This document shows positions 6,697 through 12,236 of a DNA stretch of 25,059 nucleotides, piece by piece. Under the pieces are notes generated by a model that searched no databases, had not been told where the DNA came from, and saw only the letters and a program-made list of their open reading frames with translations. The first letter of the stretch is position 1; each line of letters opens with the position of its first letter. The translations under genes were made by a program, and so were the position numbers. The stretch comes from a virus, in IMG/VR virus record IMGVR_UViG_3300042691_015741, positions 1 to 25,059 of that record; one strand, given 5' to 3'.

Positions 6697-7203
6697 ATGA
6701 AAAAGCTCTTCGCCGCAGCCTTCGCTGCACTTGCCATCGCTACCCCTGCGCAGGCCAGCACCGCTGACGTTCGTCAGCTCATGGACCTGATCAAGCAGAC
6801 GGGCACCACCATCAGCTTCAACACCAACCGTCAAGACTCCCACTGCATCAACAACGCTGGTTACTACTACCTAGATCACGACAGCAACCAAAAGGTCAAA
6901 ACTGACCTGCTCGTGATCTGCCGCGATCAGGTTGATCTCAACAACGCCGACAAGGTATGGGAAGCGCTGTCTCACGAAGCCACTCACATCATGCAGGCAT
7001 GTACGGGTGACACGGCGTTTACCGAGGAAGACCATCCCACCATGTTCCGCGAGCTGAACCGTAAGGCGCCTCACTACTCCAAGTTGGTGGATAACTACCA
7101 CGGACGCGACGCTCGCTACGAAGCCGAAGCGTTCTGGATGGAACTACAGCCCGAAGAAGACGTGATCGGGTACTTCAAGGACATCTGCTTCAAGAAGGAC
7201 TGA
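6697..7203 (+). CDS. Secreted HEXXH zinc metallopeptidase
   Basis: A 168-residue protein with a clear signal peptide: MKK, a hydrophobic core AAAFAALAIA, and an AQA cleavage site after residue 20. The mature protein carries HEATH (93-97), the zinc-binding HEXXH motif with Glu94 as catalytic base. ARYEAEAFWMEL (139-150) supplies a plausible glutamate third ligand, as in gluzincin-type enzymes. Several cysteines (50, 75, 102, 164) could form disulfides outside the cytoplasm. I chose ATG 6697 because it starts the signal peptide and follows CACACC; an ATG 17 codons upstream would bury it. As first gene of the rightward arm it is probably expressed early or in the lysogen. Its target is unknown; envelope proteins or peptidoglycan-linked proteins are guesses. 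Confidence 0.8.
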   Translation: MKKLFAAAFAALAIATPAQASTADVRQLMDLIKQTGTTISFNTNRQDSHCINNAGYYYLDHDSNQKVKTDLLVICRDQVDLNNADKVWEALSHEATHIMQACTGDTAFTEEDHPTMFRELNRKAPHYSKLVDNYHGRDARYEAEAFWMELQPEEDVIGYFKDICFKKD

Positions 7204-7222
7204 CCACCTCTCACCTGTTCAC

Positions 7223-7238
7223 CTACCGAGTCACACCA
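7223..7238 (+). promoter_or_regulatory. GAGTCAC leader motif before the 45-aa membrane protein
   Basis: CCTACCGAGTCACACCA directly abuts the ATG at 7239. There is no purine-rich Shine-Dalgarno sequence. Near-identical leaders occur at 7390 and 8851. Confidence 0.55.
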
Positions 7239-7376
7239 ATGAAAGAAACCAACAAGGCTGCCGTAGCCGCTGTCTTCTGCCTCTTCCTACTTGGGGCGCT
7301 TGGTTACACCGTTCGCTGCCACCCAAGCCTTGCTGCCTATTCCCATCTCGCACCGCACCAAGGCCGCTGCCGCTGA
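7239..7376 (+). CDS. 45-residue membrane or secreted peptide
   Basis: A small gene encoding MKETNKAAVAAVFCLFLLGA and continuing to a histidine- and cysteine-containing tail ending QGRCR. Residues 7-24 form a hydrophobic helix after a short charged N-terminus, so it is either a single-pass membrane peptide or a signal-anchored one. It is supported as real by the leader motif directly before its ATG, the same as before the genes at 7409 and 8870. It sits between a secreted peptidase and a methyltransferase. Function unknown. Confidence 0.6.
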   Translation: MKETNKAAVAAVFCLFLLGALGYTVRCHPSLAAYSHLAPHQGRCR

Positions 7377-7389
7377 TCTGTCGACTCAT

Positions 7390-7408
7390 CCACCCACCGA
7401 GTCACCCC
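7390..7408 (+). promoter_or_regulatory. GAGTCAC leader motif before the methyltransferase
   Basis: CCACCCACCGAGTCACCCC directly abuts the ATG at 7409. It differs from the copy at 8851 at two positions. Confidence 0.55.
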
Positions 7409-8134
7409 ATGAAAAGCTTCTCTAACTTCACAAACCAGTCCTGCTTTGACCTGCTTGCCACTGTTCCCACAGGCACCGTTGATCTCGTTCTGATTGACCC
7501 GCCCTACCTCATCAGCCGTGATAGCGGCTTCGAGTCCGGCAACAATCCTGATTACGACCGCCTCAAGATCAGCATTGATTTTGGCAAATGGGACCATCGT
7601 CTAGACGGATTCGACCAGGCCATTCACGAGTGCTACCGCGTCCTCAAGCAAGGTGGCACCTTCATCTGCTTCTACGACCTCTGGAAGATAACGGAGCTAG
7701 CTCAGACGATGGAGGCAGCCAAGTTCAAACAGCTGCGTTTCCTTGAGTGGGTCAAGACCAACCCCGTCCCCATCAATCAGTCGGTCAACTACCTGACCAA
7801 CGCCCGCGAGATCGCTGTCCTTGGTGTCAAAGGTGGCAAGCCCACCTTCCATAGCAAGTACGACAACGGGATCTATGAGTACCCAATCGAGCACAGCAAG
7901 GGTCGCTTCCATCCAACGCAGAAAAGCCTGAAGCTGATCAAGGAGTTAATTGAAAAGCACAGCAACCCAGGCGACGTCGTTCTTGACTGCTTCGCCGGCA
8001 GCTGCACAACAGGTGTTGCGGCACTGGAACTTGGCCGCGAGTTTGTCGGCTGCGAGCTGGACCCGGATTACTTCAAGCAGGCCAGCAAGCGCTTGCATCT
8101 AACCGCTACCGCTGCGCAGGGACAGCTGATCTGA
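7409..8134 (+). CDS. Beta-class DNA N6-adenine/N4-cytosine methyltransferase
   Basis: A 241-residue S-adenosylmethionine-dependent DNA amino-methyltransferase. The catalytic motif DPPY is at residues 30-33, preceded by VDLVLI, and the AdoMet-binding motif (VVLDCFAGSCTTG) is near the C-terminus. Catalytic motif first and AdoMet motif last, with HPTQKS between them, is the beta-class order. FAGSCTT varies from the usual FxGSGTT at one position. Its TGA overlaps the ATG of the next gene, an HNH nuclease, by one base. The pair reads as a type II restriction-modification unit, although an orphan methyltransferase that evades host restriction is also possible. Recognition sequence unknown. Confidence 0.9.
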   Translation: MKSFSNFTNQSCFDLLATVPTGTVDLVLIDPPYLISRDSGFESGNNPDYDRLKISIDFGKWDHRLDGFDQAIHECYRVLKQGGTFICFYDLWKITELAQTMEAAKFKQLRFLEWVKTNPVPINQSVNYLTNAREIAVLGVKGGKPTFHSKYDNGIYEYPIEHSKGRFHPTQKSLKLIKELIEKHSNPGDVVLDCFAGSCTTGVAALELGREFVGCELDPDYFKQASKRLHLTATAAQGQLI

Positions 8135-8829
8135 TGGCGCTGCTTACACGACTGCACACCATCACTGGCCGCTTTGTCTGGGATGAAGCGCTGCAGATGT
8201 GGCAACCCAACCCAGAGAAGCCCCCAAGCGACTGCGAGTGGCGCGTTTGTGAGCTCATCCGCCCCGATCGGAATGGCCACAGCGACTGGTTCGACGTGGA
8301 ATGGCTCAAGCGGCAGCTACCTGCCTGCGCAGATCGCATTGGCGGCAACGGGAGCAACATGTTTACCCGTCAACTGGCCAAGGACTTCCTGTTCGCTCCT
8401 GAACAGGCGCAACGTCGCCAAGGCTCCAAGGTGATCGCCAGGCGCGCCTACGGCCTCACCAAGGCACGCGCTGAGCAGTTCCCCATCCGAAAGGACATCA
8501 GGGACACGGTGTCAAAGGGCTTCTGCGCAGTCCTGCACACCAAGGCCCAGATCGAGGTTGACCACAAAGATGGCCGCAAGGACAACTGGCTGGTCAATGA
8601 CACTGTTCACCAGCGCCTTGAGGATTTCCAGGCACTTCATAAGACGGCAAACAACGTAAAACGTGGCGTGTGCGCCAACTGTGAGCGCACGAATCGCCGC
8701 TTTGATGCCCGCGTGATGGGGTTCACCGTTGGCTGGACTGAAGGCAGCGCCGAGTATCAAGGCACCTGCAAGGGGTGCTTTTGGTATGACCCGATCGCAT
8801 TTCGACAGAGCCTGATCAGCGCCGATTGA
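8134..8829 (+). CDS. HNH nuclease, probable type II restriction endonuclease
   Basis: A 231-residue protein with an HNH-type core: IEVDHKDGRKDN (residues 140-151, with DH and N), then LEDFQALHKTANNVKR (162-177, with a histidine and two asparagines). Two zinc knuckles follow, CANC (180-183) and CKGC (212-215). The C-terminal pattern (VCANCERTNRRFDAR, later FWYDPIAFR) is one I associate with HNH restriction enzymes, but I cannot name the recognition site. Translational coupling to the upstream methyltransferase (TGATG) supports a restriction role. The stop codon TGA is the start of a 16-bp sequence repeated after the next gene. No truncation is visible. Confidence 0.8.
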   Translation: MALLTRLHTITGRFVWDEALQMWQPNPEKPPSDCEWRVCELIRPDRNGHSDWFDVEWLKRQLPACADRIGGNGSNMFTRQLAKDFLFAPEQAQRRQGSKVIARRAYGLTKARAEQFPIRKDIRDTVSKGFCAVLHTKAQIEVDHKDGRKDNWLVNDTVHQRLEDFQALHKTANNVKRGVCANCERTNRRFDARVMGFTVGWTEGSAEYQGTCKGCFWYDPIAFRQSLISAD

Positions 8830-8842
8830 CGATGCGCTGCAG
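8827..8842. repeat. Direct repeat, copy 1
   Basis: TGACGATGCGCTGCAG. It begins with the stop codon of the HNH nuclease and is repeated exactly at 9179-9194, where it begins with the stop codon of the membrane protein. A CCACCT follows both copies within about 15 bp. The two copies flank the membrane-protein gene and its leader. Confidence 0.85.
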
Positions 8843-8850
8843 CAGTTGAT

Positions 8851-8869
8851 CCACCTACCGAGTCACACC
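8851..8869 (+). promoter_or_regulatory. GAGTCAC leader motif before the membrane protein
   Basis: CCACCTACCGAGTCACACC directly abuts the ATG at 8870. It is the best-preserved copy of the leader motif. Confidence 0.55.
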
Positions 8870-9181
8870 ATGACAACCCTTCAAACCGTCAATCCTGACC
8901 ACATCACCCGTCGTCAAAAGGCAAGCCCGCTTGGCGCTGGCATCTGCGTCGGCTTGGTTGGCCTTTTTGCGGCCGTGCCGATCGGTATCCGCCAGAAAGA
9001 CTGGAAAGTGCCAGTCTTCTCCGCTGGCGCTGCCTTTGCCGCTGCCTATTTCATTGCCTTGGTTACTTACTCCGAAAGCACGCAGGAGATAAGTCGTGGG
9101 GCGGCCAAAGCGGCGGGGAATATAGCCGGCGGACTGGCTGCCTATGTTCTGGTGCGCAAGAACAAGAAGGAGAGCGAGTGA
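8870..9181 (+). CDS. Small two-helix membrane protein
   Basis: A 103-residue protein with hydrophobic helices at about residues 22-40 (AGICVGLVGLFAAVPIGI) and 49-69 (VFSAGAAFAAAYFIALVTY). A third, glycine/alanine-rich stretch (84-95) precedes a charged tail ending RKNKKESE. The start at 8870 was chosen over an ATG eight codons upstream because the leader motif abuts it. The gene is bracketed by the 16-bp direct repeat, suggesting insertion as a unit. It could be a superinfection-exclusion or lysogenic-conversion protein, but no family is recognised. Confidence 0.65.
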   Translation: MTTLQTVNPDHITRRQKASPLGAGICVGLVGLFAAVPIGIRQKDWKVPVFSAGAAFAAAYFIALVTYSESTQEISRGAAKAAGNIAGGLAAYVLVRKNKKESE

Positions 9182-9326
9182 CGATGCGCTGCAGTATCTC
9201 CACCTGCTCCTGCAATTCCTGATTGCGTTGTAGCGCCTGGGCCAGCAACTCAAAAGGATCGTGTACGCCGTCGGCCACAAGCTGGCGGCGTCTTTGCTTG
9301 ATCTGAGCCTCGGTGGACGGGGCCAT
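9063..9326 (-). CDS. Leftward coiled-coil protein, 3' end disturbed
   Basis: An 87-codon frame whose first 49 residues look genuinely coded: MAPSTEAQIKQRRRQLVADG, then DPFELLAQALQRNQELQEQV, a short helical or coiled-coil segment. After ILQRIVT the frame runs antisense through the end of the membrane-protein gene and loses protein-like character. At the other copy of the 16-bp repeat (8827-8842) the same strand and frame reads VDQLLQRIVNRR and then stops, which looks like the original ending. The gene has a good promoter at 9353-9383. I take it as a real small gene whose 3' end was displaced or duplicated when the membrane-protein cassette arrived. Confidence 0.45.
   Translation of the reverse strand: MAPSTEAQIKQRRRQLVADGVHDPFELLAQALQRNQELQEQVEILQRIVTRSPSCSCAPEHRQPVRRLYSPPLWPPHDLSPACFRSK
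9179..9194. repeat. Direct repeat, copy 2
   Basis: An exact second copy of TGACGATGCGCTGCAG, beginning with the stop codon of the membrane-protein gene. On the minus strand it encodes LQRIV of the leftward coiled-coil gene. Confidence 0.85.
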
Positions 9327-9352
9327 GGCGCTCCGTGCTTTGGGGTCACACC

Positions 9353-9383
9353 ATTATGCAACCGCCGGTTCACAAATTGTCAA
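9353..9383 (-). promoter_or_regulatory. Leftward promoter for the coiled-coil gene
   Basis: On the minus strand: consensus TTGACA, a 19-bp spacer, then CATAAT. The boxes are near consensus but the spacer is 2 bp long. The spacer contains AACCGGCGGTT, a near-perfect palindrome that could bind a regulator. A transcript would start about 20 bp before the ATG at 9326 and oppose the rightward early transcript. Confidence 0.5.
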
Positions 9384-9421
9384 GTCGCGTATGAGACTCG
9401 AAATGAAGCGCATTGCAGTGG

Positions 9422-9450
9422 TTGCGCAGCGGTAGCGCAGCGGATACGAT
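9422..9450 (+). promoter_or_regulatory. Promoter with tandem repeats before the RHH gene
   Basis: TTGCGC, a 17-bp spacer, then TACGAT (fits TANNNT), with the ATG 22 bp further on. GCGCAGCGGTA (9424-9434) and GCGCAGCGGATA (9435-9446) form a tandem direct repeat across the promoter. TTGCGCA (9422-9428) and TGCGCAA (9450-9456) form an enclosing inverted repeat. Tandem repeats of this period are typical operators for ribbon-helix-helix proteins, and the next gene encodes one. Confidence 0.5.
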
Positions 9451-9471
9451 GCGCAAGCACCACGCAAGCCA

Positions 9472-10107
9472 ATGCCACTCGTCACGCTTTCAGTTCGCAT
9501 CGCCCCAGAAGAGCTGGAGTACCTCGATCAGCTCGCTTCACAACATGAAGGAATCCTCTCAAAGCAAGGCGTAGTCAGGCTTTTGCTGCAACACGCTGAG
9601 CGCTCTAACTGGGACCCCCTTGACAAAGGAGGCGAGATGGCAAAAAATCTGGAACAGCCAGGCCAGGCACAGGGCACGGCTGGCTTGCTTCCAGAAATTG
9701 CCACCCCCCCTGTTTCTTTGTCGACCCGACAAGAGAAACAGCCGAAGAGCGCCGCATTCGCGGCTACTCCGCTTCCAGCAGAGCTGGAAACGGTGAGACA
9801 CACATTTATTCAGTTCGGCAAGGTCAAGAAAGGCGATCGCGGTGAGCACGGCGCGAAGCTCGCTGCCACCGGCTTGCGGAAGATTGGCGAGAAGTACAGC
9901 TGGGACATCGCGCGTGAGCAGCTGGACCTGGCGGTGAACAACCGCTGGAACGGCATCAGCCTCAGCAACTACGAAAAGTTCTTACCTAAAGCCGCTACCG
10001 CTGCGCAGGCGGAGTTCAAGCACCCCGCAGCGCGCGAGTTCCGCAATGGGCGCTTCGTTGATGAAGACGGCCCAACCACTAACCCCGCGTTGGAGGGCTT
10101 CCTGTGA
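9472..10107 (+). CDS. Ribbon-helix-helix regulator with C-terminal domain
   Basis: A 211-residue protein. Residues 3-42 (VTLSVRIAPEELEYLDQLAS, then SKQGVVRLLLQHA) fit a ribbon-helix-helix DNA-binding domain: a beta-strand followed by two helices. A glutamine/proline-rich linker (about 60-105) leads to a helical C-terminal domain (FIQFGKVKKGDRGEHGAKLA, then WDIAREQLDLAVNNRWNGIS) resembling C-terminal parts of phage replication or regulatory proteins, though I cannot name a family. It overlaps the next gene by ATGA. Its promoter carries tandem GCGCAGCGG repeats, so autoregulation is likely. It could control the rightward replication and recombination genes. Confidence 0.65.
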   Translation: MPLVTLSVRIAPEELEYLDQLASQHEGILSKQGVVRLLLQHAERSNWDPLDKGGEMAKNLEQPGQAQGTAGLLPEIATPPVSLSTRQEKQPKSAAFAATPLPAELETVRHTFIQFGKVKKGDRGEHGAKLAATGLRKIGEKYSWDIAREQLDLAVNNRWNGISLSNYEKFLPKAATAAQAEFKHPAAREFRNGRFVDEDGPTTNPALEGFL

Positions 10108-10472
10108 AGAAAGCCTTTGACCTCACCGAGACGCGCATCCTGCTCCGTCGAATGATCGCTAGCGGTTACCTCACCCTTGAGCAGCTCGATCAACCGTCCC
10201 CTGGCTGGGAAGCCAACGCCAAAGCCTTCCGCCTGCACTACCCCAAGTACCAGCAACCCGAGTACCGAAACCCCCTTCGTGACCCAGACACCAGCGAATC
10301 CATCCAGCCCATCAATCCCCGTGATCTCGCTCCAGCCCATACCGGGCCTGACTTTTCACCCCGAGATTCATCGCTATCACTACCGGGGACGCTGGATAGC
10401 TCACTCGATCACCACGGTGGTGAACGACAAGACCCCAGCTCAGATGGCACGGATCATGAGTACCCGTTCTGA
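10104..10472 (+). CDS. Small conserved-looking phage protein with out-of-frame tail
   Basis: A 122-residue protein. The first 60-70 residues (FDLTETRILLRRMIASGYLT, LEQLDQPSPGW, YPKYQQPEYRNPLRDP) look like a small conserved cyanophage protein type. From about residue 73 onwards the frame overlaps the start of the nuclease gene and becomes serine/aspartate-rich, as an unselected alternate frame would. Homologues, as I recall them, end soon after the YRNPL segment, so the tail may come from loss of an earlier stop. It starts by ATGA overlap with the RHH gene. Function unknown. Confidence 0.55.
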   Translation: MKKAFDLTETRILLRRMIASGYLTLEQLDQPSPGWEANAKAFRLHYPKYQQPEYRNPLRDPDTSESIQPINPRDLAPAHTGPDFSPRDSSLSLPGTLDSSLDHHGGERQDPSSDGTDHEYPF

Positions 10473-10944
10473 ATGGGAGCCCAGGGGCAACACCGTTCAC
10501 GCCTGCCTTGAGCAGTTCCTGCTCCACGGCGAATCCGGGGACCCCGGCGATTACAGCGATTGGGTCACGCCACTGATCAGCCACCCCATGTGGAAGACCT
10601 GGAAGGCCGTTGCTGTCGAAGCACGCCTGCTGGACGAGCGCCACTCGATTGCAGGCAGCTTTGATGCCCTGCTCCAAAACCAGAACGACGGGCGCCTCGT
10701 CTTGGCTGACCTCAAGACCCAAAGCAGCGCCCACAGCAAACCCAGGGACATCAGCCCCCAGCTCGGCGGCTACATGAACCTGATCGACCAGTGCTACCCA
10801 GAACTGGCCGGGAAGATCGAGCGTGGCATTGCCATCTGGGCTAAGCCCGGCGCGTGCAACATCACCCCGTTTGATGCCCCGGCCTGCATCGAGGCGTATC
10901 TGTCGGCGCGTTCGCTGTTCCTCTCGCAGCAACCAGACTTCTGA
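10321..10944 (+). CDS. PD-(D/E)XK nuclease (phage exonuclease/RecB-like)
   Basis: A 207-residue nuclease from the GTG at 10321. Typical features appear in order: GLTFHPEIHRYHYRGRWIAHSITTVV in substance near the N-terminus, PRGNTVHACLEQFL, then GSFDALLQ with the first metal-binding Asp, LVLADLKT with the D-x-K pair, and QLGGYMNLI with the conserved glutamine and tyrosine. This is the Cas4/lambda-exonuclease-like arrangement that resects DNA ends. The in-frame sequence before 10321 is Pro/Ser/Thr-rich and is a shadow of the preceding gene, so the later GTG was chosen; the start remains uncertain. It may work with the ERF annealing protein on the other arm. Confidence 0.85.
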   Translation: MISLQPIPGLTFHPEIHRYHYRGRWIAHSITTVVNDKTPAQMARIMSTRSEWEPRGNTVHACLEQFLLHGESGDPGDYSDWVTPLISHPMWKTWKAVAVEARLLDERHSIAGSFDALLQNQNDGRLVLADLKTQSSAHSKPRDISPQLGGYMNLIDQCYPELAGKIERGIAIWAKPGACNITPFDAPACIEAYLSARSLFLSQQPDF

Positions 10945-10971
10945 TTGCAACAACCCTCTTTCATACCCTTG

Positions 10972-10990
10972 CGTAGGGTTGACCCCTACG
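10972..10990 (+). promoter_or_regulatory. Perfect palindromic operator candidate (site 4)
   Basis: CGTAGGG, TTGAC, CCCTACG: a perfect 7-bp inverted repeat with a 5-bp centre, in the 74-bp gap before the gene at 11019. It shares its half-site and spacing with the three sites around the regulator gene. The centre includes TTGACC, a -35-like hexamer, but I see no good -10 at the right distance. The preceding TACCCTTGCGTAG also resembles sequences at 23408 and 25032. Confidence 0.6.
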
Positions 10991-11018
10991 GCATCCTGAG
11001 GCAGTCACCACCGCCACC

Positions 11019-11348
11019 ATGCAATGCACTTCCGAACAGCAGGTTTCTTCCTCGGCCTGGCGCTGGCTGCTGCTGCCATTCACGTTGGCCGTACTAGCCC
11101 CGCTGATCGCGCTCAGAATCACCCTCAAAGCCCTATCGCTGCGCAAACGCACGCCAGCGGCCTCTACACGGGCCCCTGAGCGCCCCTCGGCTGCCATGAC
11201 CCCTAAAGACCGCGAGGAGGCCCTTGACGACGCTTACACGGCCTTCTGGCTGGAAGCGCTCTCTGACCCCCAAGCGCAAGCCTCCTGTATTCACCACCTC
11301 AACCGTTGCCTACTCCTCGATCCCTCACGACATGACCACAAGCCCTGA
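11019..11348 (+). CDS. Single-pass membrane protein (109 aa)
   Basis: A 109-residue protein with one strongly hydrophobic helix at about residues 14-38 (WRWLLLPFTLAVLAPLIALR), followed by a basic, proline-rich cytoplasmic-type tail (SLRKRTPAASTRAPERP) and a helical C-terminus (KDREEALDDAYTAFWLEALS). Its ATG follows GCAGTCACCACCGCCACC, which loosely resembles the GAGTCAC leaders. The perfect operator candidate lies 28 bp upstream, so it may be under repressor control. It overlaps the next gene by 17 bp. No family recognised. Confidence 0.55.
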   Translation: MQCTSEQQVSSSAWRWLLLPFTLAVLAPLIALRITLKALSLRKRTPAASTRAPERPSAAMTPKDREEALDDAYTAFWLEALSDPQAQASCIHHLNRCLLLDPSRHDHKP

Positions 11349-11628
11349 CACCCTCATCGCCTTCATCACCTCCGCTCAAGCTCAAATCAAAGCCACACAG
11401 GCACACATCGACGCCTGCAAGCTCCAGCTACAAGCCCTCTACGAAACCGGCGACATCCCAGACAAACTCTCCACTCCCTCCGGCTCCGCCACTCTCACCA
11501 CACGCACCTCCTGGTCCTACAGCTCTGCTGTCAAACAGCTTCAGGAACTCGAACAGCTCGAAGGCGTCGCTACCAAAAAAACCTCCTCCTCCTGGACCAT
11601 CAGGCCCGCAGCTGATGACAACGCATGA
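11332..11628 (+). CDS. Conserved-looking small phage protein (98 aa)
   Basis: A 98-residue protein: a helical N-terminus (IAFITSAQAQIKATQAHIDA, then CKLQLQALYETG), a strand-like middle, then SWSYSSAVKQLQELEQLEGV and ATKKTSSSWTIRPA. The WSYSSAVKQLQ...GVATKK...SSWTIR pattern recalls a small protein common in phage early regions, but I cannot attach a named function. ATG 11332 was chosen because upstream in-frame sequence overlaps the membrane-protein gene. Its stop overlaps the next start (ATGA). Codons here are strongly C-ending (CTC, ATC, ACC). Confidence 0.6.
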   Translation: MTTSPDTLIAFITSAQAQIKATQAHIDACKLQLQALYETGDIPDKLSTPSGSATLTTRTSWSYSSAVKQLQELEQLEGVATKKTSSSWTIRPAADDNA

Positions 11629-11780
11629 CCAGCACCTGCAAACGCTGCAAACGCACCACTCGCAGACTCGATCTCCTCTGCTCTCGCTGCTACACACTCC
11701 TCTACCCAAAAGCCGACGCCATCTGGCGTGAAGACATCGGCTGGTGGCAACGCCTTCTCGTATGGCTTCATCCCTACTAA
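11625..11780 (+). CDS. 51-residue zinc-ribbon protein
   Basis: A small protein with CKRC at residues 5-8 and CSRC at 19-22, separated by a basic stretch (KRTTRRLDLL), followed by a tryptophan-rich tail (IWREDIGWWQRLLVWLHPY). The two CxxC pairs fit a four-cysteine zinc ribbon, suggesting nucleic-acid or protein binding. It overlaps the preceding gene by ATGA and stops 10 bp before the RusA gene, which supports real translation. Function unknown. Confidence 0.65.
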   Translation: MTSTCKRCKRTTRRLDLLCSRCYTLLYPKADAIWREDIGWWQRLLVWLHPY

Positions 11781-11790
11781 CCAAAGCCGC

Positions 11791-12216
11791 ATGACCATCA
11801 CCTTCGTTGCCTACGGCTACCCCGCACCTCAAGGCAGCAAGCGACACCTCGGTCGCGGCATCCTTGTTGAATCCTCACTTCACGTCAAACCCTGGCGGCA
11901 AGACGTAAAACAAGCCGCTATCGCCTCCACACCCGATCATTGGGATCGCTCTCATCCCATGACCGTCTCCATCGTCTGTCGCTTCAAGCGCCCTAAAGGC
12001 CACTTCGGCAAAAAGGGCATCAAACCCTCCGCTCCCACTCACCCAGCCGTTCGCTCTGTCGGTGACGCAGACAAACTGGCCCGCGCCATCCTTGATGGCC
12101 TCACAGGCATCTGCTACGACGACGACTCCCAAGTCGTCTCCCTCTCCATCCAAAAGCGTTACTGCATTGGCGATGAGCCCCAAGGCGCCCTCATCACCGT
12201 TACCCCTCTAACCTGA
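11791..12216 (+). CDS. rusA: RusA-family Holliday junction resolvase
   Basis: A 141-residue endonuclease of the RusA family, which resolves branched DNA made during phage replication and recombination. The signature GDADKLARAILDGLTG followed by CYDDDSQV carries the catalytic acidic residues, and the N-terminus YGYPAPQGSKR matches the usual RusA start. Length is close to the family's 120-140 residues. ATG 11791 was chosen because upstream in-frame sequence is a shadow of the zinc-ribbon gene. The ERF protein and the PD-(D/E)XK nuclease encoded elsewhere in the window would supply substrates. Confidence 0.93.
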   Translation: MTITFVAYGYPAPQGSKRHLGRGILVESSLHVKPWRQDVKQAAIASTPDHWDRSHPMTVSIVCRFKRPKGHFGKKGIKPSAPTHPAVRSVGDADKLARAILDGLTGICYDDDSQVVSLSIQKRYCIGDEPQGALITVTPLT

Positions 12217-12236
12217 TACAACTTCCGATTGGGTCC

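Noticed and set aside
9422-9457. tRNA-like stretch (GCGCAGCGGTAGCGC resembling a D-arm)
   Set aside because: No matching acceptor, anticodon or T-arm sequence follows. The tandem repeat and promoter explanation fits better.
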